Part shown: in pieces, positions 17,637-24,661 of the stretch
How the letters are laid out: each line of letters begins with the position of its first letter
How positions within the stretch are numbered: the stretch's first letter is position 1
Origin: Bacillus salipaludis
Lineage (GTDB): Bacteria; Bacillota; Bacilli; Bacillales_B; DSM-18226
DNA: 64,000 bases
Direction of reading: 5' to 3'
Assembly: GCF_004358205.1 (NCBI RefSeq)
Contig: NZ_SMYO01000007.1
Coordinates: 264,957 to 328,956, forward strand
Program-made: the position numbers and the translations under genes
Notes under the pieces: generated by a model
Database searches by the model: none
The model's input: only the letters and a program-made list of their open reading frames with translations
What the model was told of the DNA's origin: nothing

Positions 17637-17850
17637 CCAATCAGCGAAAAAACGGATTCTATTGGCGAAAAAGTGAGTTCCATCAGCGAACCCAGTCGTT
17701 CAATTGGCGAAAATTGCGATCCAATCAGCGAACTGCCTAAATCCAGTGGGGAGTCTCCGCAAAATATATCCGCTAGATCCGTATGAAGTCGCCAATCAGC
17801 GAAAAAACGGATTCTATTGGCGAAAAATCGAGTCCAATCAGCAAAACCAA
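17637..17850. repeat. 21-bp periodic repeat array in two blocks
   Basis: The core GCGAA recurs exactly every 21 bases at 17644, 17665, 17686, 17707 and 17728, and again at 17799, 17820 and (as GCAAA) 17841. Units alternate between CAATCAGCGAA and ATTGGCGAA. The first two units of each block are identical over about 35 bases. On the minus strand it reads as a short protein-like run with seven-residue periodicity (FSPIE, SLIG), without a good ribosome-binding site, so I do not call a gene. Confidence 0.8.
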
Positions 17851-17999
17851 CAACGCACATATCTCTTCAAAAACCACAACCTTCGTGCGAGCGCTTTATA
17901 AAATTTCAGACTTCTCGCAGGGGTTGAAAAATTTGCAGCGAACATTATTGAATGTACCCTAATCCCAACTAATAAGCACCAGGAAAAAATCTGCCCACC

Positions 18000-18028
18000 A
18001 CATATGCACCAACATCGGGTCATACAAT
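18000..18028 (+). promoter_or_regulatory. Candidate sigma-E promoter for the yodT operon
   Basis: CATACAAT at 18021-18028 matches the sigma-E -10 element. ACATATG at 18000-18006 is a fair -35, with a 14-base spacer. Transcription would begin near 18035, upstream of the chosen yodT start at 18067. The corresponding B. subtilis operon is, to my knowledge, sigma-E controlled. Confidence 0.55.
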
Positions 18029-18066
18029 TTAGTAAAGCAGACTTAGCTAAAAGGGAAGTGGTGTCA

Positions 18067-19413
18067 ATGGTGGAACGCACCTATTTAATTAAACCAATGA
18101 TGGACGAAATATACCCCGTTATCGATTATGGCAAAGGGGTCTATCTATACGATTTAGAAGGAAAAAAATATCTTGATGCCGCTTCAGGAGCAGTCACAGC
18201 AAATATTGGGCATGGAGTCCAAGAAATAATTGAAGCAATGAATAAACAGGCAGAAAAAGTATCATTCGTTTATCGTTCGCAGTTTACCAGTCATCCCGCA
18301 GAAGAACTAGCTAAAAAAATAGCAGAAATGACACCCGGGGACCTTAATTGGAGCTTTTTTGTCAACAGTGGGTCGGAAGCAACCGAAACTGCTATGAAAA
18401 TGGCCATTCAATACTGGCAAGAAAAAGGGATCCAAACGAAAACAAAAATTTTATCAAGGTGGGTGAGCTATCACGGCATCACAATGGGGGCCCTTTCCAT
18501 GTCAGGGCATACCGCCAGAAGGGCTAGATTTGTACCATTACTAGAAGACTTCCCTGTAATCAATCCGCCCTATTGTTATCGCTGCCCCTATAATCTTGAA
18601 CCAACAACCTGCGCCTATCAATGTGCGCAAGAATTAGAAACGGCAATCAATCGGATTGGTGCCGAAAAAATTGCTGCCTTCATAGCAGAGCCTGTCATTG
18701 GAGCAGCCGGAGGCGCGATTACCCCGCCAAAGGATTATTTTAAAGTTATAAAAAATATCTGTGACCAATACGATATTCTTTTTATCGCAGATGAAGTCAT
18801 GACCGGTTTTGGTCGTACTGGCACAATTCTTGCATTAGAACAATATGGGGTAATACCGGATCTTGTTACCTTTGGAAAGGGTATGGGGGCCGGATATGCT
18901 CCAATTGCTGCTGCCGTTGCAAGCGAGAAAGTTATGGAGCCCATCTTAGCTGGTACGAAATCCGTCATGAGTGGTCATACCTTGAGCGCAAACCCGCAAA
19001 CCTGTGCCGTTTCCCTGGCTGTCCTCGAATACCTTGAAAAAAACGAGATTGTAAAAGAAGTAGAATGTAAGAGTGTTTATTTAAGAAATCTACTAGAAAA
19101 ACTACAAACTCAATTCTCATTTATTGGCGAGGTACGGGGAAAAGGGCTTTTGCTCGGACTAGAGTTTGTTGAGGACAAAACAACAAAACGGCCCTTCCCA
19201 AGAAAAGCCGCCGTAACTCAAACGATTGTCACCCTCGCAAAGGAAAAAGGGCTTCTCGTTTACCCTGCCGGAGCGGGTACGGATGGGGTGAACGGAGATT
19301 CCATTATCATTTCCCCTCCATTAACCATAACCAAAAGGGAAATGGAAGAAATCTTTAGTTTATTAAAAGCAACATTTGAAGCGTTTTCAAAACAACTAGC
19401 TGAACAAGTTTAG
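18067..19413 (+). CDS. yodT: Class III aminotransferase (YodT type), candidate N6-acetyl-beta-lysine transaminase
   Basis: 448 residues, PLP-dependent fold type I. Visible are the cofactor loop NSGSEATETAMKMA, the Asp in IADEVMTGFGRTG, and the Schiff-base Lys in TFGKGMGAGYAP. A Cys-rich insert (CYRCPYNLEPTTCAYQC) is notable and could bind a metal or form disulfides. Starting at ATG 18067 keeps the candidate sigma-E promoter outside the gene. It leads a run with two CoA-transferase subunits and a deacetylase, so transamination of acetylated beta-lysine is the role I infer. Confidence 0.85.
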   Translation: MVERTYLIKPMMDEIYPVIDYGKGVYLYDLEGKKYLDAASGAVTANIGHGVQEIIEAMNKQAEKVSFVYRSQFTSHPAEELAKKIAEMTPGDLNWSFFVNSGSEATETAMKMAIQYWQEKGIQTKTKILSRWVSYHGITMGALSMSGHTARRARFVPLLEDFPVINPPYCYRCPYNLEPTTCAYQCAQELETAINRIGAEKIAAFIAEPVIGAAGGAITPPKDYFKVIKNICDQYDILFIADEVMTGFGRTGTILALEQYGVIPDLVTFGKGMGAGYAPIAAAVASEKVMEPILAGTKSVMSGHTLSANPQTCAVSLAVLEYLEKNEIVKEVECKSVYLRNLLEKLQTQFSFIGEVRGKGLLLGLEFVEDKTTKRPFPRKAAVTQTIVTLAKEKGLLVYPAGAGTDGVNGDSIIISPPLTITKREMEEIFSLLKATFEAFSKQLAEQV

Positions 19414-19428
19414 GATGGTGGTGTTGGG

Positions 19429-20121
19429 ATGGAAAATCCATTTGGGAAAATTACAACACTGGAAAAAGTAATGGAGTTTTTCCATGACGGAATGTCATTG
19501 TTGTTCGGAGGCTTTGGCGGGGTTGGATCGCCCCCGACACTTATCGATGGGATCTTAGAAAAGGGAATTCGAGATTTAACGCTAATAGGGAACGATACAG
19601 GATTTCCTCACATCGGGATAGGGAAAATTGTCAGTCAAGAGCGGGCGGTGAAAGTGATTGCCTCCCATATTGGTTCAAATCCTATTGCAGGGAATTTAAT
19701 GCATGAAGGGAAGCTTGAGGTGGAATTTTCACCTCAGGGAATTTTATCCGAACGAATCCGCGCAGGTGGAGTTGGCCTCCCCGGGATTCTATCCGATATC
19801 GGGATGGACATTGATATGGTCGCAAAAAACAAACCGGTTATGACCTTAAATGGAAAGGATTATCTCGTTGAAACCCCGCTGACGGCGGAAGTTGCCATCA
19901 TTTATGCTAAGAAAGCAGATGAATATGGGAATTTAATTTATGACAAGAGTGCTAGAAACAATAATCCACTCGTAGCGATGGCAGGAGATTTGACGATTGT
20001 GGAAGTAGAAGAAATCGTCCCAATGGGCTGTCTGAATCCGGAGGAAATTATCACTCCGGGTGTGTTCGTAGATTATATTATTCCTTCTAAGGGGGTGAAT
20101 TGGAAATGGGCATGGGAGTAG
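19429..20121 (+). CDS. yodS: CoA-transferase subunit A (YodS type)
   Basis: 230 residues. FGGFGGVGSPPTLIDGILEKGIRDLTLIGND is the nucleotide/CoA-binding start of 3-oxoacid CoA-transferase alpha subunits, and EVEFSPQGILSERIRAGGVGLPG is equally typical. It pairs with subunit B, whose start lies inside its 3' end (16-base overlap). Together they would move CoA between short acyl or 3-oxoacyl groups. In this cluster the likely substrates are acetamido acids from beta-lysine; acetoacetate is an alternative. Confidence 0.88.
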   Translation: MENPFGKITTLEKVMEFFHDGMSLLFGGFGGVGSPPTLIDGILEKGIRDLTLIGNDTGFPHIGIGKIVSQERAVKVIASHIGSNPIAGNLMHEGKLEVEFSPQGILSERIRAGGVGLPGILSDIGMDIDMVAKNKPVMTLNGKDYLVETPLTAEVAIIYAKKADEYGNLIYDKSARNNNPLVAMAGDLTIVEVEEIVPMGCLNPEEIITPGVFVDYIIPSKGVNWKWAWE

Positions 20122-20771
20122 ATATCCGCAATCAAATGGCAAGACGCGCCTCCGAAGAAATTAAGAATGGTATGGTTGTCAACCTTGGGATTGGAATCCC
20201 TTCGCTCGTGCCCAATCACCTTCCTAGAGATATGAAAGTGATGTTTCATGCTGAAAACGGAATCACCGGAATGGGCCCTAGTCCACAAAAGGGGTCAGAA
20301 GATGAAAATTTATGTAATGCCGGTGGATTTCCGGTCACACTTACCAGCGGCGGGTCTTACTGTGACAGTGCGATAGCTTTTGGCATGATCCGCAGGGGCA
20401 GAGTCGATATCACTGTACTGGGTTCCCTCCAGGTTAGCCAAAAAGGTGATCTTGCAAACTGGATTGTTCCAGGGAAAAAGGTTCCGGGAATGGGAGGGGC
20501 AATGGAGCTTGCTCAAAAGGCGAAAAAGGTCATCGTCTTAATGAATCATTGTGATAAGTTTAGCAATCCGAAAATAGTAAAAGAGTGCACATTGCCATTA
20601 ACTTCCTCTGCCTGTGTGGATTTGATTATTACAGAGATGGCTGTTTTTAAAGTGACAGAAAAAGGGTTGATCCTAAGCGAACTATTTGCCCCATTTAATT
20701 TAGAATATGTTAAAGAAAAAACGGGCTGTGAATTTATCGTTAGTGAGCAGATTCGGAAGATACCTTATTAA
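20106..20771 (+). CDS. yodR: CoA-transferase subunit B (YodR type)
   Basis: 221 residues from the ATG at 20106, seven bases after GGGGGTGA; an earlier TTG lies almost within that site. VVNLGIGIPSLVPNHL and the catalytic region FHAENGITGMGPSP (active-site Glu) identify the beta subunit, followed by GGSYCDSAIAFGMIRRG. The overlap with yodS implies equimolar synthesis of an A2B2-type enzyme. Confidence 0.88.
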   Translation: MGMGVDIRNQMARRASEEIKNGMVVNLGIGIPSLVPNHLPRDMKVMFHAENGITGMGPSPQKGSEDENLCNAGGFPVTLTSGGSYCDSAIAFGMIRRGRVDITVLGSLQVSQKGDLANWIVPGKKVPGMGGAMELAQKAKKVIVLMNHCDKFSNPKIVKECTLPLTSSACVDLIITEMAVFKVTEKGLILSELFAPFNLEYVKEKTGCEFIVSEQIRKIPY

Positions 20772-20803
20772 TTTTTTCATTTGGCATCAAAGGAGTGAAT
20801 CGA

Positions 20804-22072
20804 TTGAAAACGAAAGAAGATCGAGTGAAAAATTGGCTGAATGATAACCGGAACCGGGGTGCTAAGCTTTTACAATTAATGGTTCAGGAAAACAGTACCA
20901 GAGGAAATGAAAGCGGTGCCCAGGCCATCGTGATCGAAAAGTGCCGGCAGCTTGGGCTGGATTTGGATATTTGGGAAATTAACAATGATGAATTAAAAAA
21001 TCATCCAGCCTTTTGCTGTGACCGTCAAAGCTTTGAAGGCAATCCCAATTTAGTTGCCGTATTAAAAGGTACGGGCGGGGGAAAATCAATTATCCTTAAT
21101 GGTCACATCGATGTAGTGCCTGTTGGGGATGAAAAAAACTGGTCGCATGACCCTTTTAGCGGGCGAATTGAAAAGGGAAAGTTATTTGGACGCGGGTCGA
21201 CAGATATGAAAGGCGGTTCAGCAGCCCTTCTTCTTGCAATCGAATCCTTAATCGAAACAGGAATCAAGCTCAAGGGAGATGTCATTTTTCAGAGTGTGAT
21301 TGAAGAAGAGAGCGGCGGTGCCGGAACGCTCGCAGCCGTTTTAAGGGGATATCGTGCCGATGGAGCAATTATTCCTGAGCCCACCAACATGAAGATTTTT
21401 CCTAAACAGCAAGGCTCCATGTGGTTTCGGATAACGGTGAAAGGGCGGGCTGCCCATGGGGGAACAAGGTATGAGGGAATTAGTGCGATTGAGAAATCTG
21501 TTCGTGTCATTGAGCGCCTGCAGCAATTAGAGAAAGACCGAAACGCGAGAATATCCGATCCCCTTTTTGATTCGATTCCAATTCCCATTCCAATTAATAT
21601 TGGAAAAATAAATAGTGGGGAATGGCCTTCCTCTGTTCCGGATTTAGCCTTTATCGAAGGTAGAATGGGAATTGCTCCTGATGAAACCATTCCATCAGCT
21701 AAGCTGGAAATGGAAAATTGTTTACAGGAATTAAATCAGTGTGATGAATGGTTCAGGGCAAACCCCCTTCAGATAGAATGGTTTGGCGGACGATGGATTC
21801 CTGGGTCTCTTGAAAGTGATCATCCATTAATGAAAGAATTATCGGCTAGTTTCCAAGAAATTACCGGTGAAGCTCCCGTAATTGAAGCAAGTCCTTGGGG
21901 AACGGATGGGGGAATTCTGTCATCTGTTGGGAATACGCCAGTGGTCGTATTTGGCCCTGGAATTACCGAAACCGCACATGATGCCGATGAACATATCGAA
22001 CTTGAAGACCTATATATCGCAAGTGAAATTATCGCACGAACCTTAATAAAATGGTGCGTGGTTAGTGAATAA
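20804..22072 (+). CDS. yodQ: M20-family deacylase (YodQ type), candidate acetamidobutyrate deacetylase
   Basis: 422 residues from TTG 20804, eight bases after AAAGGAG. Metal-binding motifs of the ArgE/DapE/M20 family are present: NGHIDVVPVG, GRGSTDMKGG, and EEESGGAG with the catalytic Glu. A lid/dimerisation domain lies at about 200-320. Such enzymes hydrolyse N-acyl groups from amino acids using two zinc or cobalt ions. Among beta-lysine genes, removal of the acetyl group from 4-acetamidobutyrate to give GABA is a reasonable inference. A terminator follows. Confidence 0.85.
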   Translation: MKTKEDRVKNWLNDNRNRGAKLLQLMVQENSTRGNESGAQAIVIEKCRQLGLDLDIWEINNDELKNHPAFCCDRQSFEGNPNLVAVLKGTGGGKSIILNGHIDVVPVGDEKNWSHDPFSGRIEKGKLFGRGSTDMKGGSAALLLAIESLIETGIKLKGDVIFQSVIEEESGGAGTLAAVLRGYRADGAIIPEPTNMKIFPKQQGSMWFRITVKGRAAHGGTRYEGISAIEKSVRVIERLQQLEKDRNARISDPLFDSIPIPIPINIGKINSGEWPSSVPDLAFIEGRMGIAPDETIPSAKLEMENCLQELNQCDEWFRANPLQIEWFGGRWIPGSLESDHPLMKELSASFQEITGEAPVIEASPWGTDGGILSSVGNTPVVVFGPGITETAHDADEHIELEDLYIASEIIARTLIKWCVVSE

Positions 22073-22110
22073 TTGGAAAAAGAGCCCTAAATCTTTAGAT
22101 TATGTAAAGG

Positions 22111-22139
22111 CCTGACTTTTTCCAGTCAGGTATTTTTTT
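22111..22139 (+). terminator. Terminator closing the yodT-S-R-Q transcript
   Basis: CCTGAC and GTCAGG arms followed by TATTTTTTTA. It separates ablB from the upstream four genes. Confidence 0.8.
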
Positions 22140-22181
22140 ATGGCAATAATCTGCTAATATTAAAAAATAGGAGTGATTGAA

Positions 22182-23039
22182 ATGACTGAAACAGCTACAA
22201 CTATTATCATTGAGGAAAATAATTTTTATTTAAATGCTTACGTAGACCTATTTAATAAACGAATTCGCGTTGATGATTATCGAGGGAATACTAGTTTAGT
22301 ATTAAAGCAGGCAGAAGAACTTGTTCATCAACACAAAGCGGAAAAATTAATTGTTAAAGGCCGTGCGGAGGATCTTCAATTATTTTATGAAAAGGGCCTG
22401 CAGCCTGAGGCTATTCTTGATCGTTATTTTCTCGGTTCAGATGCGTATTTCTTTTCGAAATTTTACACAGTAGAACGGAAAAAGAATGAGTATTGGATAA
22501 AAGAGGATGAAATCCTTCAAGGCATCTATCAATTGAACCCTTCAGTTGAAAAACCTTATCCGCCAAAAGAGTACGAGTTGAAAAAAGCCGATGAAAGCTT
22601 CGCTGAGCAACTTGCAACCCTTTATGGCCAGGTTTTTGAAATTTATCCAACTCCAATGAATGACCCGGAATATGTGAAAAAGACGATGCAGGAGGGGACG
22701 GTTTATTATGTCTTCTTCCATGAAGGAAAAATTGTCAGCGCCGCATCCGCCGAGATTAATGCATTTTACAAAAATGCTGAGTTAACCGATTGTGCGACAC
22801 TTCCAGAGTACCGAGGAAAATATGGTTTAATGAAAATCCTCCTTAAGGAGCTTGAAGGGGAATTAAAGAGACAAGGTGTTTTTTGTGCTTATTCCATTGC
22901 AAGATCACTTTCCTTTGGCATGAATGCTGCTTTATTTCAACTGGGATATGGCTACCGGGGAAGATTTATGAATAATTGCTATATTTACGACAAGCTTGAA
23001 GATATGAATATGTGGGTGAAGAATCTGACAAACTGCTAA
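22182..23039 (+). CDS. ablB: Beta-lysine N6-acetyltransferase (AblB/YodP)
   Basis: 285 residues from ATG 22182, eight bases after TAGGAG. An N-terminal domain specific to this family precedes a GNAT domain (about 135-285) with LTDCATLPEYRGKYGLMKILLKELE as the acetyl-CoA loop. The protein acetylates the epsilon-amine of beta-lysine made by KamA; the product is known as a compatible solute in archaea and some bacteria, and as a catabolic intermediate elsewhere. Its stop overlaps the first of two operator-like palindromes before the regulator gene. Confidence 0.88.
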   Translation: MTETATTIIIEENNFYLNAYVDLFNKRIRVDDYRGNTSLVLKQAEELVHQHKAEKLIVKGRAEDLQLFYEKGLQPEAILDRYFLGSDAYFFSKFYTVERKKNEYWIKEDEILQGIYQLNPSVEKPYPPKEYELKKADESFAEQLATLYGQVFEIYPTPMNDPEYVKKTMQEGTVYYVFFHEGKIVSAASAEINAFYKNAELTDCATLPEYRGKYGLMKILLKELEGELKRQGVFCAYSIARSLSFGMNAALFQLGYGYRGRFMNNCYIYDKLEDMNMWVKNLTNC

Positions 23040-23069
23040 ATTTTCGGCTTTAGTGACGAATTTTCGGCA
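23034..23069 (+). promoter_or_regulatory. Two operator-like palindromes before the regulator gene
   Basis: TGCTAAA-TT-TTCGGCT at 23034-23049 and TGACGAA-TT-TTCGGCA at 23054-23069 are imperfect versions of the perfect dyad found upstream of kamA. They are exactly 20 bases apart. A degraded third copy (TAATGAA then TTTTGGCA) lies at 23080-23094, just before the ribosome-binding site. They suggest autoregulation by the sigma-54 activator. Confidence 0.55.
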
Positions 23070-23105
23070 CCTCGTTTTGTAATGAATTTTGGCAGGTGAA
23101 AATAG

Positions 23106-24506
23106 TTGATTCAATTAACAGCGTTAACATCAGAAGTTCTTACAGCCATATTAAGTAGCATTGACGAAGGAATTCACGTCGTTAATACGAATGGGGAAAC
23201 TATCTATTACAATGAAGTAGCAGCAAAACATGATGGAATGGAAGTAAAAGAGGTACAGGGCAAGCATTTATTTGACGCCTTTCCTTCCCTGACGGAGGAA
23301 TCAAGTACCCTTCTAAAGGTCATTAAGACCAAGAAGCCTATTTATAATCAAACACAGGTCTATGTAAATTTACATGGGACAAGGATTGATACCATCAATA
23401 CGACCTTACCGATCTTTCTTGAAAAGGAAGTCATTGGTGCTGTTGAAATTGCGAAGGACTATTCAAGGATGAAGCTGCTTGCAGAGAGACTTTTAGACTT
23501 GCAAAAGGGCTTAAATAAAGGAAGCAAGAAAAAAACGGTAAATGATGTAAAGTACACTCTAGATGATTTAAAAACAGAGAATGATATCTTTAAAAATATG
23601 AAAAACGAAGCAAAAAAGCTGGCAAAATCAGATGCTCCGATCCTTGTATATGGTGAGTCAGGTACAGGAAAAGAATTGTTTGTTCAAGGAATTCACTATG
23701 AATCACGTCGAAGCGATGGGCCATTTATCGCACAAAACTGTGCCGCAATACCTGAATCTCTGCTGGAGAGTATTCTTTTCGGGACCGCGAAAGGAAGCTA
23801 CACTGGTGCAGTTGAGCGTAAAGGGTTATTTGAACTTGCAGATGGCGGAACGCTTTTCCTCGACGAATTACATGCCATGCCAGTGGAATTGCAGGCAAAG
23901 CTTTTAAGGGTATTAGAAGATGGTATCGTAAGGAGAGTGGGGAGCGCGCAGAATATCGCTGTTGATGTTCGGGTGATTGCGGCCATGAATGTTCATCCGA
24001 CTGTAGCATTAGAGGAGCAAAAGATTCGCTATGACGTTTATTATCGGTTAAATGTCTTTACCTTTTCACTGCTGCCGCTCCGGGACAGGCCAGAAGATAT
24101 ATTCTTTCTAACAGACCATTTTATTAAAGGTTTTAATCAAAAATTGCAAAAAAACGTAAAGGGATTAGATGATCGCCTCACTGCTTTCTTTAGGGACTAT
24201 GCTTGGCCAGGCAATGTCAGGGAGTTAAAGCATACAATTGAATACATGATGAACATATGTGAAGGAAACAATCTAACAAATGAAGATTTGCCGATTATGC
24301 TTAGACAGCAGGCTGTAACCCATAAGCCTAAGCGGATTGAAGTAGAAAGTGAGACCCTTTCATTAAGAAAAAACATGGAGGAGCTTGAGAAGAAACTAAT
24401 TGAAAATGCGCTTAGCGAGTCAGGCGGAAATATCAATCAAGCTGCTAAGCTATTAGAAATTCCAAGACAGACCCTTCAATATAAACTGAAGAAAACAAGT
24501 TTTTAG
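23106..24506 (+). CDS. Sigma-54-dependent transcriptional activator of the kamA locus
   Basis: 466 residues from TTG 23106 after CAGGTGA. Domains: PAS sensor (about 8-120, starting ILSSIDEGIHVVNTNG), AAA+ domain (about 150-385) with Walker A GESGTGKE, sigma-54 loop GSYTGA (a variant of GAFTGA), Walker B GTLFLDELHAMP and the WPGNVREL segment, then a Fis-type helix-turn-helix (NINQAAKLLEIPRQTLQYKLK). It lies between ablB and kamA, and kamA has a -24/-12 promoter. I recall a SigL activator of kamA called KamR in the B. cereus group; this is probably its counterpart. The PAS ligand is unknown. Confidence 0.9.
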   Translation: MIQLTALTSEVLTAILSSIDEGIHVVNTNGETIYYNEVAAKHDGMEVKEVQGKHLFDAFPSLTEESSTLLKVIKTKKPIYNQTQVYVNLHGTRIDTINTTLPIFLEKEVIGAVEIAKDYSRMKLLAERLLDLQKGLNKGSKKKTVNDVKYTLDDLKTENDIFKNMKNEAKKLAKSDAPILVYGESGTGKELFVQGIHYESRRSDGPFIAQNCAAIPESLLESILFGTAKGSYTGAVERKGLFELADGGTLFLDELHAMPVELQAKLLRVLEDGIVRRVGSAQNIAVDVRVIAAMNVHPTVALEEQKIRYDVYYRLNVFTFSLLPLRDRPEDIFFLTDHFIKGFNQKLQKNVKGLDDRLTAFFRDYAWPGNVRELKHTIEYMMNICEGNNLTNEDLPIMLRQQAVTHKPKRIEVESETLSLRKNMEELEKKLIENALSESGGNINQAAKLLEIPRQTLQYKLKKTSF

Positions 24507-24531
24507 ATGCCGAATTTTCGGCATCTTTTTT
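24506..24531 (+). promoter_or_regulatory. Perfect dyad upstream of kamA: activator site and/or terminator
   Basis: Arms GATGCCGAA and TTCGGCATC around TT, followed by TTTTTT. As RNA it is a terminator for the regulator gene. As DNA it is the best form of a dyad repeated upstream of that gene. Its centre lies about 92 bases before the -24 element of kamA, the usual place for a sigma-54 enhancer site. A partial copy (ATGAATTTTCGAT) lies at 24541-24553. Confidence 0.65.
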
Positions 24532-24606
24532 ATTAAAATTATGAATTTTCGATTAAAACTCCAACTATTTTAAAAAGAAATGGATATTATCAAGGTTTTA
24601 TCGCTT

Positions 24607-24623
24607 TGGCACACTTCTTGCAT
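24607..24623 (+). promoter_or_regulatory. Sigma-54 (SigL) promoter of kamA
   Basis: TGGCAC-ACTTC-TTGCAT: the GG and GC dinucleotides are 12 bases apart, as required by the -24/-12 consensus. Transcription would start near 24634, just before the GGAGG of kamA. Confidence 0.88.
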
Positions 24624-24661
24624 ATTGATAAAGTGTAAACATTGAATGGAGGAATGCAGTT

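Noticed and set aside
17624..17860. Minus-strand 78-codon frame over the 21-bp array
   Set aside because: The seven-residue periodicity comes from the DNA repeat; no ribosome-binding site and it ends in unrelated sequence.
22141..22157. Sigma-54 promoter before ablB (TGGCAATAATCTGCT)
   Set aside because: The GG and GC elements are one base too close (11 instead of 12), and this spacing is strict for sigma-54.
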